The position numbers and the translations under genes are program-made. From UBA10646 sp046296295 (GTDB lineage Bacteria > Bacteroidota > Bacteroidia > Chitinophagales > Chitinophagaceae), in NCBI GenBank assembly GCA_046296295.1, contig JBKBLG010000008.1:1-64000 (forward strand): a stretch of 64,000 nucleotides of DNA, given 5' to 3'. Positions 1 through 9,519 of the stretch are shown here, piece after piece (positions within the stretch are counted from its first letter, which is position 1; the number at the start of each line of letters is the position of its first letter). Under the pieces are notes generated by a model. The model had not been told where the DNA came from. It did not search any database and saw only the letters and a program-made list of their open reading frames with translations.

Positions 1-1795
1 ACATCCTTCCTTAACCTTCCAGCACCGGGCAGGTATCAGGCTCTATACGTCATCTTACGATTTTGCAGGGCCCTGTGTTTTTGTTAAACAGTTGGTTGAA
101 CCATTTTACTGAGACCGCATCGCTGCGGTACGCTTTATCCCGAAGTTACAGCGTCAATTTGCCTAGTTCCTTCTCCACGGCTCACCCGAGCGCCTTAGAA
201 TACTCATCCCGTCTACCTGTGTCGGTTTGCGGTACTGGCTGCATATCTCGCTTTTCTTGGAACCAATTTTACATCTTCGACGCCCCCGAAGGTTTGTCTC
301 AACGGTCTATTCCGTCAGTCCGTAGATGCCACGTCGATTCGTCACTTTCTTTGATATGCAGGTGTAGGAATATTAACCTACTTTCCATCAGATGCCCCTT
401 TCGGGTTTTCCTAAGGACCAGACTAACCCTGATCCGATTAACGTTGATCAGGAACCCTTAGACTTTCGGCGAAGGAGTTTTTCACTCCTTTTATCGTTAC
501 TTATGCCTACATTTTCTTTTGAAACCGCTCCACCAATGGTCGCCCATCAGCTTCAACGCTGTTTCAATGCTCCCCTACCACTTACGACTAGCGTAAGTTT
601 AGAACTTCGGTTCGTAGTTTGATACCCGATCATTTTCCGTGCAGGGCCTCTCGACCAGTGAGCTGTTACGCACTCTTTAAATGAATTGCTGCTTCCAAGC
701 AAACATCCTGGCTGTTATAGAAGCCCCACCTCGTTTGTTTAACTTAACTACGTATTGGGGACCTTAGTTGCTAATCTGGGTTATTTCCCTCTCGGCCATG
801 GACCTTAGCGCCCACAGCCTCACTGCCGCAGATATTTATTAGCATTCGGAGTTTGTCAGGGTTTGGTAGGCGGTGAAGCCCCCTAGCCCAATCAGTAGCT
901 CTACCTCTAATAAACTTCTTAATGCGACGCTGTTCCTAAAAACATTTCGGGGAGAACGAGCTATCTCTCAGTTTGATTGGCCTTTCACCCCTATCCACAG
1001 GTCATCCCAAGACTTTTCAACGTCAACGGGTTCGGACCTCCATTCTGTGTTACCAGAACTTCATCCTGCCCATGGATAGATCACAAAGTTTCGCGTCTAC
1101 CCCCACTGACTAAGCGCCCTATTCGGACTCGCTTTCGCTACGGCTCCATTCGTACTGAACTTAACCTCGCCAGTGAGGAGTAACTCGTAGGCTCATTATG
1201 CAAAAGGCACGCCGTCACCCTTCGACTAGCTTAGGGCTCCGACCGCTTGTAGGCGCACGGTTTCAGGTACTATTTCACTCCCTTATTCAGGGTGCTTTTC
1301 ACCTTTCCCTTACGGTACTGGTTCACTATCGGTGTCTGAGGAGTATTTAGCCTTACCAGATGGTGCTGGCAGTTTCACGCAAGATTCCTCCGGTCCCGCG
1401 CTACTCAGGATACTGCTCGTCCTCATCAATTTCTGCCTACAGGGCTATCACCTGCTATGGCTCTCTTTTCCAAAAGATTCAGCTTGATGATGATTTCTAA
1501 TCGCAGTCCTACAACCCCGAACCGGCACGCCGATTCGGTTTGGGCTACTCCCTTTTCGCTCGCCACTACTCAGGGAATCACTATTGTTTTCTTTTCCTCT
1601 CCCTACTTAGATGTTTCAGTTCAGGAGGTTGGCTCTCTTTCGAGTATCATACCTTCAGTATGATGGGTTGTCCCATTCGGAAACCCGGGGATATATCGCC
1701 TGTGTGCGGCTCCCCCCGGCTTATCGCAGCTTACCACGTCCTTCTTCGCCTCTCAGACCCAAGGCATCCACCATGCGCCCTTATTCACTTTAAAA
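1..1795 (-). rRNA. rrl: 23S ribosomal RNA, 5' part (runs off the left edge)
   Basis: The minus strand reads as 23S rRNA: the 5' end is recognised near 1795 by the conserved beginning AAGTGAATAAGGGCGCATGG, and internal conserved stretches follow to the window edge. Roughly the first 1.8 kb of the gene is present; the 3' part lies beyond position 1. It is the distal gene of the 16S-Ile-Ala-23S operon. All open frames here are accidental. The exact 5' end is set by similarity, to within a few bases. Confidence 0.97.
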
Positions 1796-1976
1796 ATTTT
1801 GAAATTGTAGTGATGTTACCACCACTATCTTGTACTACGCGTTAACAAATTTTGATTTCGCTTTACCAATATGTCAAAGAACTTTGCTAATATCACAACG
1901 ATACTGCTGTGACCATCAACCTTGGTTGACCTTAGCTTTTGATGATGCCTGGATGATGATTCCAACGTATCCTGTC

Positions 1977-1990
1977 ATTTACCGTAAGGT
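1977..1990 (+). repeat. Exact copy of ATTTACCGTAAGGT motif
   Basis: Exact 14-mer, preceded by C and followed by A, in the spacer between tRNA-Ala and 23S rRNA. It is a member of the dispersed family described in the findings. Confidence 0.9.
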
Positions 1991-2025
1991 ATATAACACC
2001 TACAACATCATTATATAAGAACTTT

Positions 2026-2102
2026 TGGTGGAGGATATCGGAGTCGAACCGATGACCCCTAGCTTGCAAAGCTAGTGCTCTAGCCAGCTGAGCTAATCCC
2101 CC
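2026..2102 (-). tRNA. tRNA-Ala (TGC)
   Basis: Cloverleaf on the minus strand with a 7-bp acceptor stem (GGGGGAT with ATCCTCC), T-arm GGTTCGACTCC, and anticodon loop TTTGCAA giving anticodon TGC. The CCA end is encoded (2026-2028). It lies in the 16S-23S spacer, downstream of tRNA-Ile. Confidence 0.97.
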
Positions 2103-2124
2103 TGCTTTACTTCTCTTTAAGGAG

Positions 2125-2198
2125 TAGACCCGACCAGAGTTGAACTGGTGACCTCTACATTATCAGTGTAGCGCTCTAACCAACTGAGCTACGAGTCT
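2125..2198 (-). tRNA. tRNA-Ile (GAT)
   Basis: Cloverleaf on the minus strand, acceptor stem AGACTCG with CGGGTCT, anticodon loop CTGATAA giving anticodon GAT. The discriminator A is at 2125. The next bases read CT rather than CCA, so CCA is not encoded. The Ile-Ala pair in the spacer is the standard bacterial arrangement. Confidence 0.97.
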
Positions 2199-2359
2199 AT
2201 TTAGTAGTAGCGCCACATTTACTTTCCTTACGGGTTGTATTGGCTTTCTATTTCCTACAGACTGCCGTTCGCTATCCGTGGCTATCTAGTAACGCTTACT
2301 TAATGAAAGAACTTTTTTAAAAATAATGAAGCAACAGTGTGAAGAAGACGCTATACTCT

Positions 2360-3893
<1,534 letters not shown>

Positions 3894-4192
3894 TGTTTTG
3901 TTTGATTCCTTAGCTAATTACTCTTTACAAAGAATTAACTTCAGATTCTGTTTTGTTAGTTCGATAGCGTTTTGTACTTCTTACCATAATCCATCATAGA
4001 ATTACGTACTGTTGCTTCCATTATTTTCAAAGACCTTATTTCAATCAGTTGATAACCTCGCAGCTATTAACTTCTGAACTTGTAATGTGATGCGTTTTGA
4101 ACCGCCATACCCTAGTCGCTTATCGACTCTCACATTCAAAAATTTCTTCCTAAGAACCACTCTCCCTTAGTGCCCTTCGGCGTTTGCGGGGT

Positions 4193-4227
4193 GCAAAGGT
4201 AAAGGGTTTCTTTCTTATCTTCCAAAA
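4193..4227 (-). promoter_or_regulatory. rRNA promoter P1, Bacteroidetes type
   Basis: Minus strand: -33 TTTTGG (4222-4227), 20 bp, then -7 TACCTTTG (4194-4201), followed by CACCCCG. It matches the Bacteroidetes sigma-ABfr consensus and is the promoter nearest to 16S, about 300 bp upstream of it. Confidence 0.8.
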
Positions 4228-4306
4228 CTTTTTTCAAGTTTTTCCGATTTATTTTTCAACCCCTTTAAGAACTATTCGCTACTCCGTTTTACCGTTTTGC
4301 GGGGTG

Positions 4307-4339
4307 CAAAGATAACAGCTTCACTTTCATTCCACCAAA
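4307..4339 (-). promoter_or_regulatory. rRNA promoter P2, Bacteroidetes type
   Basis: Minus strand: -33 TTTGG (4335-4339), 20 bp, -7 TATCTTTG (4307-4314), followed by the same CACCCCG as P1. It is the second of three tandem promoters. Confidence 0.8.
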
Positions 4340-4496
4340 TCTTTTTTACCCTTTTCTCGAAGTTTTTTCGAAGCACCGTAACAACAATTCCAACACCCCA
4401 AATTCAATCGTACCAACACTTCTACACAAACCTCATTACCTCACCACAAAGAACTTTTTAACCCCTCTATCGCTACCTCTTTTCTCAATCGGGGTG

Positions 4497-4527
4497 CAAA
4501 AATAATAATATTCATCACTTCACCAAA
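4497..4527 (-). promoter_or_regulatory. rRNA promoter P3, Bacteroidetes type
   Basis: Minus strand: -33 TTTGG (4523-4527), 18 bp, -7 TATTTTTG (4497-4504), followed by CACCCCG. Most upstream of the three tandem promoters. The rest of the 3894-4682 stretch is AT-rich leader with no gene that I can see. Confidence 0.75.
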
Positions 4528-4636
4528 TCTTTTTCCAAAATTATTACACCACCAACCCTTAACCACATCACATACATCTCCCACAATCGCTCCAACTACC
4601 TCTTTTACAACAATCTACCCCACAATAGCATCTCAC

Positions 4637-4663
4637 AAAAAAAAACGCCCCCTAGCGAGGGCG
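4637..4663 (-). terminator. Intrinsic terminator after the copper ATPase gene
   Basis: On the minus strand a G/C-rich stem (CGCCCTC with GGGGGCG, one G-U pair, loop GCTA) is followed by a run of eight or more T. It lies 20 bases after the stop of the copper ATPase gene and insulates it from the rRNA promoters downstream. Confidence 0.85.
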
Positions 4664-4682
4664 CTGTACACTCGTTTAGCTT

Positions 4683-6809
4683 TCAATAATTCAGTTTTCT
4701 AAAACGAAGCCACAAGCTATTGATAGCTAATACAACATCGCTTAGCCCCATCACTAATGCACCGATCATTGGATTAAGCAAACCAAATGCAGCTATAGGG
4801 ATGGCTATCACATTGTAGCTTAATGCCCAAAACAAATTGGTTTGAATGGTTCGATATGTGTATTTGCCTAAACAGAGGGCAGTAGGCAATAAAGCTAATC
4901 CTTTATGCACCAATACAACACCAGCATGCTGCATGGTAAGCTGACTAGCATTGCTCACCGATACACCAACGGTTGCTTTGGCTAAAGCTGGCGCATCGTT
5001 GATGCCATCGCCAACCATAGCTGTTGGGACTTCGGCATTTAAACGGGCAATGGTTGCTAATTTATCTTCTGGTTTTTGTTCGGCAATAATAGTTTGAATA
5101 CCTAATGCATGGCCTACTTGCTGCGCCTTATACAGGGTATCGCCACTTAGCAATACTGTTTTAATACCTTGCTGATGTAGTTGTGCAATCACCTCTTTTG
5201 CCTCTGGACGAATTTCATCGATAACGGCAAGTGCACCGATAAGAGTATTATTTTTAGTAATGTACACGTTGAAGCTAGCATCTGTTGTTAATGCTGATAC
5301 ATACTTATAGTTGGTTGCTGCCCATTGGTTGCCTGCTGCATCGGTAGCAAACATGCCAACACCTTTTACTTCTTCTATTTTTTGCCAACGTACATCTGTT
5401 TTTGATTTGAAGGCTGCGGCAACACACTTAGCGATAGGATGGTTTGAGTATTTCTCTAATGAAAATGCATATTGCTGAAAAGTAGCCTCATCGATATCGG
5501 CATCGGGATGCAGCCAAACACGTTCTAAAGAAAAGTTGCCTGTTGTTAAGGTGCCTGTTTTATCGAAAACTACTTGTCTGATATTTTTAAACAACTCTAA
5601 ACTTTTGGCATTACGAAATAGAATACCGGTACGTGCTGCTCGACCCAAACCCACCGCTACCGCTGCAGGCGTAGCAAGCCCCATGGCACAAGGACATGCA
5701 ATTACCAATACTGCAATACCACGGAGTAATGCAGCCCCAAAACTAATATCGGCCAAAAAGTAACTAGCAAATACGGTTATCACTGCTATTGCCACTACGG
5801 TGGGAACAAAGATGGCACTGATTTTATCGGCTAGTTGCTGAACAGGTGGCTTTTCAGACTGGGCATCTTGCACCATTTTTTTTATTTGGCTTAATACAGC
5901 AGCATCACCAACAGCGGTAACATAAGCTTTAAATGAACCATCTACTACGATACTACCACCTACCAAAATATCGTTCATTTTTTTGGGGAGCGGCTCACTT
6001 TCGCCAGTGATGATGCTTTCATTAATGGTAACATCGCCCCAAAGCACTTTACAATCGGCAGGTACGGTTTCGCCCGATTTCACTAAAATGAGGTCGCCAA
6101 CTTTTAAATCTTTGGCTGGTACTTGAAATAAATTTTCTTGATAGTTACCATCGTATGCAATCATGTTGGCCATAAGTTCTTCATTTACCGCAAGGGCATT
6201 TAATTGCTTTTGTGTAGCTGCGATAGATGCATCTTCAAGTGCATTACCAATTAATACTAAAGTGATAATGGTAGCAGTGGTCTCGAAAAACATGTACTGT
6301 TCGGCCGCTCCAATAATAGCTCCATATAAGCTGTACACCAGTGCCGCCACACTGCCAAGCACTATTAACACGTTCATATTAGGTACGCCACTAACAGCAC
6401 TGTTCCAAGCACTTTTGAAAAATGTTGCCATACCAATGGCAAATACCGGCAAGGTAAAAGCCAGTTGCACCCACGGGTTCATGAGCCAATGAATATGTAC
6501 ACCAGGTATCATGTGCAGCATCAAAGGCAAGGTGAATAAAGCACTGACGTAAATGCGTGTTTTGTTAGACCATTGCCAGAAATTGCTAGTTGTTTTAGGT
6601 GCGCCTGGTTTTTGTACGGTGTAGCCTAATTTTTCAATACCCTTACTAATATTGTTCATATCTATTGGTGTTGTTGCCACAAAAGCAACATCGCCGCTTA
6701 CGTAATTCACACGAACATCGTCCATCCCTTGTTTTTGTAAGTAGTTGCGAATGGTTAATGCACAATTGGCACAATCCATTCCCGCTACTTGCAGCACAAC
6801 CTTTTCCAT
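4683..6809 (-). CDS. copA: Copper-translocating P1B-type ATPase
   Basis: Inner-membrane pump that uses ATP to export copper ions. One N-terminal heavy-metal-associated domain has GMDCANC with Cys13 and Cys16. Further on are the TGE actuator motif (268-270), the transmembrane CPC ion site (372-374) in ACPCAMGLATP, the phosphorylated Asp416 in DKTGTLT, the SNHPIA nucleotide-binding motif and GDGIND (600-605). The YN pair of TM7 is present; in TM8 the expected MxxSS reads MGLSD, a small deviation from classical CopA. At 708 aa the length is typical. The start is supported by an unusually strong AAGGAGG ribosome-binding site 7-8 bases upstream. It is divergent from tsaE. Copper specificity is inferred from CPC; the family is certain. 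Confidence 0.93.
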   Translation of the reverse strand: MEKVVLQVAGMDCANCALTIRNYLQKQGMDDVRVNYVSGDVAFVATTPIDMNNISKGIEKLGYTVQKPGAPKTTSNFWQWSNKTRIYVSALFTLPLMLHMIPGVHIHWLMNPWVQLAFTLPVFAIGMATFFKSAWNSAVSGVPNMNVLIVLGSVAALVYSLYGAIIGAAEQYMFFETTATIITLVLIGNALEDASIAATQKQLNALAVNEELMANMIAYDGNYQENLFQVPAKDLKVGDLILVKSGETVPADCKVLWGDVTINESIITGESEPLPKKMNDILVGGSIVVDGSFKAYVTAVGDAAVLSQIKKMVQDAQSEKPPVQQLADKISAIFVPTVVAIAVITVFASYFLADISFGAALLRGIAVLVIACPCAMGLATPAAVAVGLGRAARTGILFRNAKSLELFKNIRQVVFDKTGTLTTGNFSLERVWLHPDADIDEATFQQYAFSLEKYSNHPIAKCVAAAFKSKTDVRWQKIEEVKGVGMFATDAAGNQWAATNYKYVSALTTDASFNVYITKNNTLIGALAVIDEIRPEAKEVIAQLHQQGIKTVLLSGDTLYKAQQVGHALGIQTIIAEQKPEDKLATIARLNAEVPTAMVGDGINDAPALAKATVGVSVSNASQLTMQHAGVVLVHKGLALLPTALCLGKYTYRTIQTNLFWALSYNVIAIPIAAFGLLNPMIGALVMGLSDVVLAINSLWLRFRKLNY

Positions 6810-6910
6810 ATACGCCTCCTTTATGCCTGATTAATGTATTTAAATTTTTCGATACAAATTTACCTAACAATTACAGCTTAGCTTCGTGCAATGCGAAATA
6901 TCTTTACAAC

Positions 6911-7333
6911 ATGGTTGTAAGTTTTGAACAAAAAGATATAAAGAGTGCCGCTGAGCAACTGTGGGAGTATGGGCAACAGTATAAAATATGGTTGTTCAAC
7001 GCTGCTATGGGAAGCGGTAAAACAACGTTGATTCATACCATTTGTACCCAAATATTACAAGTACAAGAAGCAGTAACGAGCCCAACTTTTGCGATAGCTA
7101 ATGAATATAGCAGTGCAATAGCAGGTACGATTTATCATATGGATTGGTATCGGTTGAAAGATGAAGAGGAAGCCATAGCTGCAGGCGTTGAAGATATGCT
7201 TTATAGCAACGCTTATTGTTTTATTGAATGGCCTGAAAAAGCCGCAGGGCTGCTTCCAGATAATTGCCTTACGGTAAATTTGGACTTACTTAGCACTACC
7301 TCCAGAAAACTCACTGCATTTACCGTAAGGTAA
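6911..7333 (+). CDS. tsaE: tRNA threonylcarbamoyladenosine biosynthesis ATPase TsaE
   Basis: TsaE works with TsaB and TsaD to make the t6A modification at position 37 of ANN-decoding tRNAs. The 140-aa product has Walker A GSGKTT at 34-39, the SPTFAIANEY switch region and the HMDWYRL segment typical of the family. An open frame extends upstream to 6665, but family length and alignment favour ATG 6911. A -7-like TATCTTTA lies just before that ATG, so the mRNA may be leaderless. The last codons (Phe-Thr-Val-Arg-stop) are formed by an exact copy of the 14-bp dispersed motif. The alanine dehydrogenase gene follows 61 bases later. Confidence 0.92.
   Translation: MVVSFEQKDIKSAAEQLWEYGQQYKIWLFNAAMGSGKTTLIHTICTQILQVQEAVTSPTFAIANEYSSAIAGTIYHMDWYRLKDEEEAIAAGVEDMLYSNAYCFIEWPEKAAGLLPDNCLTVNLDLLSTTSRKLTAFTVR
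7318..7331 (+). repeat. Exact copy of ATTTACCGTAAGGT motif at the tsaE stop
   Basis: The exact 14-mer supplies the last tsaE codons and the first T of its TAA stop. A one-mismatch copy in opposite orientation lies 39 bases upstream at 7266-7279, inside tsaE. Confidence 0.9.
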
Positions 7334-7394
7334 GCTCACAATTGATAGATACCTTACAACAAGCTTATAATTACAAACTAGAACCATTCATTAC

Positions 7395-8615
7395 ATGGCA
7401 ACTTCGAAACCCATTATTAGTGCAGGCTTTAATTTAGAACCACAAGAAGAAACCTTAGATGTAAAGCCATTGAAAGGCAACTTACATATTGGCATTCCGA
7501 AAGAAACAGCTTTTCAAGAAAACCGGATTGCTTTAACTCCTGAAGCCGTTAATGTACTGGTGAATAATGGCCATCAGGTAGTGATAGAAACCAAAGCAGG
7601 TGAGGGTAGCAAATACCGCGATAGAGATTACACTGAAGCAGGTGCCCAATTGGTGTACGATAAAGCAGAAGTATATAAAGCACCGATTTTAGTGAAAAGT
7701 GCACCGCTGGTAGCCGACGATGTACCTTACTTGCAAATGAACCAAACAATTGTTTCGCCAGTTCACTTACCGGTATTGCAAAAAGAAGTACTAGATGCGA
7801 TGATGCAAAAACGCATTACGGCACTGGGTTTTGAATATTTAAAAGATGATAGCGGTACCTACCCTATTGTGCGGTGTATGAGTGAAATTGCTGGTAGTGC
7901 TGTGATGCTTATTGCCGGCCAATACCTAAGCAGTGCCAACCATGGCAAAGGCGTTTTATTGGGTGGCATTAGTGGTATTCCGCCTGCCAAAGTAATTATT
8001 ATTGGGGCGGGTGTTGTGGGTGAATTTGCCACTAGAACAGCACTTGCTTTAGGTGCCTCTGTAAAGGTTTTTGATAATAATGTGTATCGTTTAAAACGCT
8101 TACAAAACAACTTGGGCGTTCGTGTATGGACGAGTGTAATTGAACCTAAGATTCTTGCGAAGCAATTGAAAACTTGTGAAGTAGCTGTAGGTGCATTAAG
8201 CAATGAAAACGGACGTAGCCCTATTGTAGTAACCGAAGAAATGGTAGCAAACATGCGCCCCGGCAGTGTTATTATTGATGTAAGTATTGATAGGGGTGGT
8301 TGTTTTGAAACAAGTGATATTACCACCCACGAACAACCTATTTTTTTAAAGCACGACGTAATACATTACTGTGTTCCAAATATTCCGAGTGGTTTTGCAA
8401 GAACTGCAAGCCATGCTATTAGCAATGTATTAATGCCTTTACTACTTGAAGCAAGTGATGAAGGTGGTATTGATGAAATGCTATGGCACAACTTCAACCT
8501 TCGGCATGGGGTATATATGTATCGAGGCTATACCACCAATGTGTACATCAGTCAAAAGTTTGATGTAAAGTATACCGATTTAAACTTGTTGATTGCTGCA
8601 AGTCGGCGGGGCTAG
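7395..8615 (+). CDS. ald: Alanine dehydrogenase (AlaDH/PNT family)
   Basis: NAD-dependent interconversion of L-alanine and pyruvate plus ammonia, in the cytoplasm. The 406-aa protein has the AlaDH/PNT N-terminal domain with GIPKETAFQENRIALTP at about 34-50, and a Rossmann domain with GAGVVGEFATRTALALGASV near 206-225, followed by a DNN acidic segment that binds the NAD ribose. The N-terminus has about 30 extra residues before the first beta strand, as in Bacteroidetes members. Transhydrogenase alpha subunits share the fold, but no beta subunit gene is adjacent and the C-terminal lid resembles alanine dehydrogenase. It lies downstream of tsaE in the same direction. Confidence 0.88.
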   Translation: MATSKPIISAGFNLEPQEETLDVKPLKGNLHIGIPKETAFQENRIALTPEAVNVLVNNGHQVVIETKAGEGSKYRDRDYTEAGAQLVYDKAEVYKAPILVKSAPLVADDVPYLQMNQTIVSPVHLPVLQKEVLDAMMQKRITALGFEYLKDDSGTYPIVRCMSEIAGSAVMLIAGQYLSSANHGKGVLLGGISGIPPAKVIIIGAGVVGEFATRTALALGASVKVFDNNVYRLKRLQNNLGVRVWTSVIEPKILAKQLKTCEVAVGALSNENGRSPIVVTEEMVANMRPGSVIIDVSIDRGGCFETSDITTHEQPIFLKHDVIHYCVPNIPSGFARTASHAISNVLMPLLLEASDEGGIDEMLWHNFNLRHGVYMYRGYTTNVYISQKFDVKYTDLNLLIAASRRG

Positions 8616-8693
8616 TGTTTAACAAGTTGTAGGCATGGTATTAACTTTTTATTGCACAACAACACACTAATTTGCCATTATAAGTTTTATAAG

Positions 8694-8960
8694 ATGAAAC
8701 TACTCCGTTGGATGATAAGTGTAGGTATAGGCCTTATTAGTTCGCTGCTACTAGTATTTCTATTGGGTATTATTAATCTAATGGGTTCTAATTTAAGCTT
8801 TAGCCATATTTTAATATACAGTTTTGTAATAGGTGGTGGTGCTACCATGCTTACTAGCTATTATATAATTGGAGTGTTCATGAAACGTTACATTGCTAGA
8901 ACGCAACGATTTTTTGTAGTCATACATGCTGCACATTGGGTATTGCGAGCTTTTAAGTAA
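8694..8960 (+). CDS. Small two-helix membrane protein, function unknown
   Basis: 88-residue protein starting MKLLRWMISVG. Two hydrophobic segments (about 5-30 and 38-60) suggest an inner-membrane hairpin, followed by a basic C-terminal tail ending WVLRAFK. I do not recognise a family. The ATG at 8694 is preferred over an upstream frame start at 8652 because the upstream residues are polar and unlike a conserved start. It has its own strong downstream hairpin terminator, which supports a real transcribed unit. Confidence 0.6.
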   Translation: MKLLRWMISVGIGLISSLLLVFLLGIINLMGSNLSFSHILIYSFVIGGGATMLTSYYIIGVFMKRYIARTQRFFVVIHAAHWVLRAFK

Positions 8961-8978
8961 TAGGTTGAAAGCGATGTT

Positions 8979-9019
8979 AAACAAATATGGGGCGGCCTTC
9001 GGCCGCCCCATATTTGTTT
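8979..9019. terminator. Bidirectional hairpin terminator
   Basis: Perfect stem of at least 17 bp (ACAAATATGGGGCGGCC with its complement) around a TTC loop, with A and T runs outside. It lies between a plus-strand small membrane protein gene and a minus-strand DUF4783 gene, so it can stop transcription from both sides. Confidence 0.85.
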
Positions 9020-9057
9020 GTAATAATGATTATCAGTGATTGATACCTTTAATAACC

Positions 9058-9071
9058 ATTTACCGTAAGGT
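9058..9071 (+). repeat. Exact copy of ATTTACCGTAAGGT motif
   Basis: Exact 14-mer immediately after the stop codon of the minus-strand DUF4783 gene (which ends at 9074). Confidence 0.9.
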
Positions 9072-9073
9072 TG

Positions 9074-9457
9074 TTATCCAATACGTATAGTAATAATGGC
9101 AACTTCATCGCCTTTTGATTTCATCATTAAAGTAATATTATAAGTTTTTCCGTTGCCTATTAGCTTGCCCGTCATATATTTTGTACCACCCAATTCACGC
9201 TGGCTAGTTACCTCAAACCCTTTAATTGCAGCCGTTTCAAAAAAACTTTTAATTGCGATACTGGCCTGATTTTTACTAACATTTTTGATCTCCTCTTTTT
9301 CAGGAAGTTTGATATCTATGAAAGTATCGAAGTAAGTACTCAGCTTCTCGGCATCGCCTTGTTTTAGTGCGTTGATAATAGCATCGCTACTCCAATGTAC
9401 AGCAGCCATCACACTCATTGTAACAACAGTTACAATACTTACAAATACTGTTTTCAT
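9074..9457 (-). CDS. DUF4783 family secreted protein
   Basis: 127-residue exported protein. Residues 1-19 form a signal peptide (MKTVFVSIVTVVTMSVMAA). The mature part, with the phrase NALKQGDAEKLSTYFD and a C-terminal half rich in beta strands (YNITLMMKSKGDEVAIITIRIG), matches what I know as DUF4783, a Bacteroidetes family with an NTF2/SnoaL-like fold and no established activity. The gene stands alone between a bidirectional terminator and the GH3 fusion gene on the same strand. Confidence 0.75.
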   Translation of the reverse strand: MKTVFVSIVTVVTMSVMAAVHWSSDAIINALKQGDAEKLSTYFDTFIDIKLPEKEEIKNVSKNQASIAIKSFFETAAIKGFEVTSQRELGGTKYMTGKLIGNGKTYNITLMMKSKGDEVAIITIRIG

Positions 9458-9519
9458 GATTAGTGTTATTTCTTTAAAAACTGCTAAAACTGTGCCAATA
9501 TAGGCATTTTACAGCGTGA

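Noticed and set aside
1308..1317. CCTTACGGTA resembling the dispersed motif
   Set aside because: It is a conserved 23S rRNA stretch (CCTTACGGTACTGGTTCACT) and lacks the outer bases of the motif.
6665..6910. N-terminal extension of the TsaE frame
   Set aside because: It overlaps the copA promoter and coding start, is unconserved in composition, and would make TsaE 82 residues too long.
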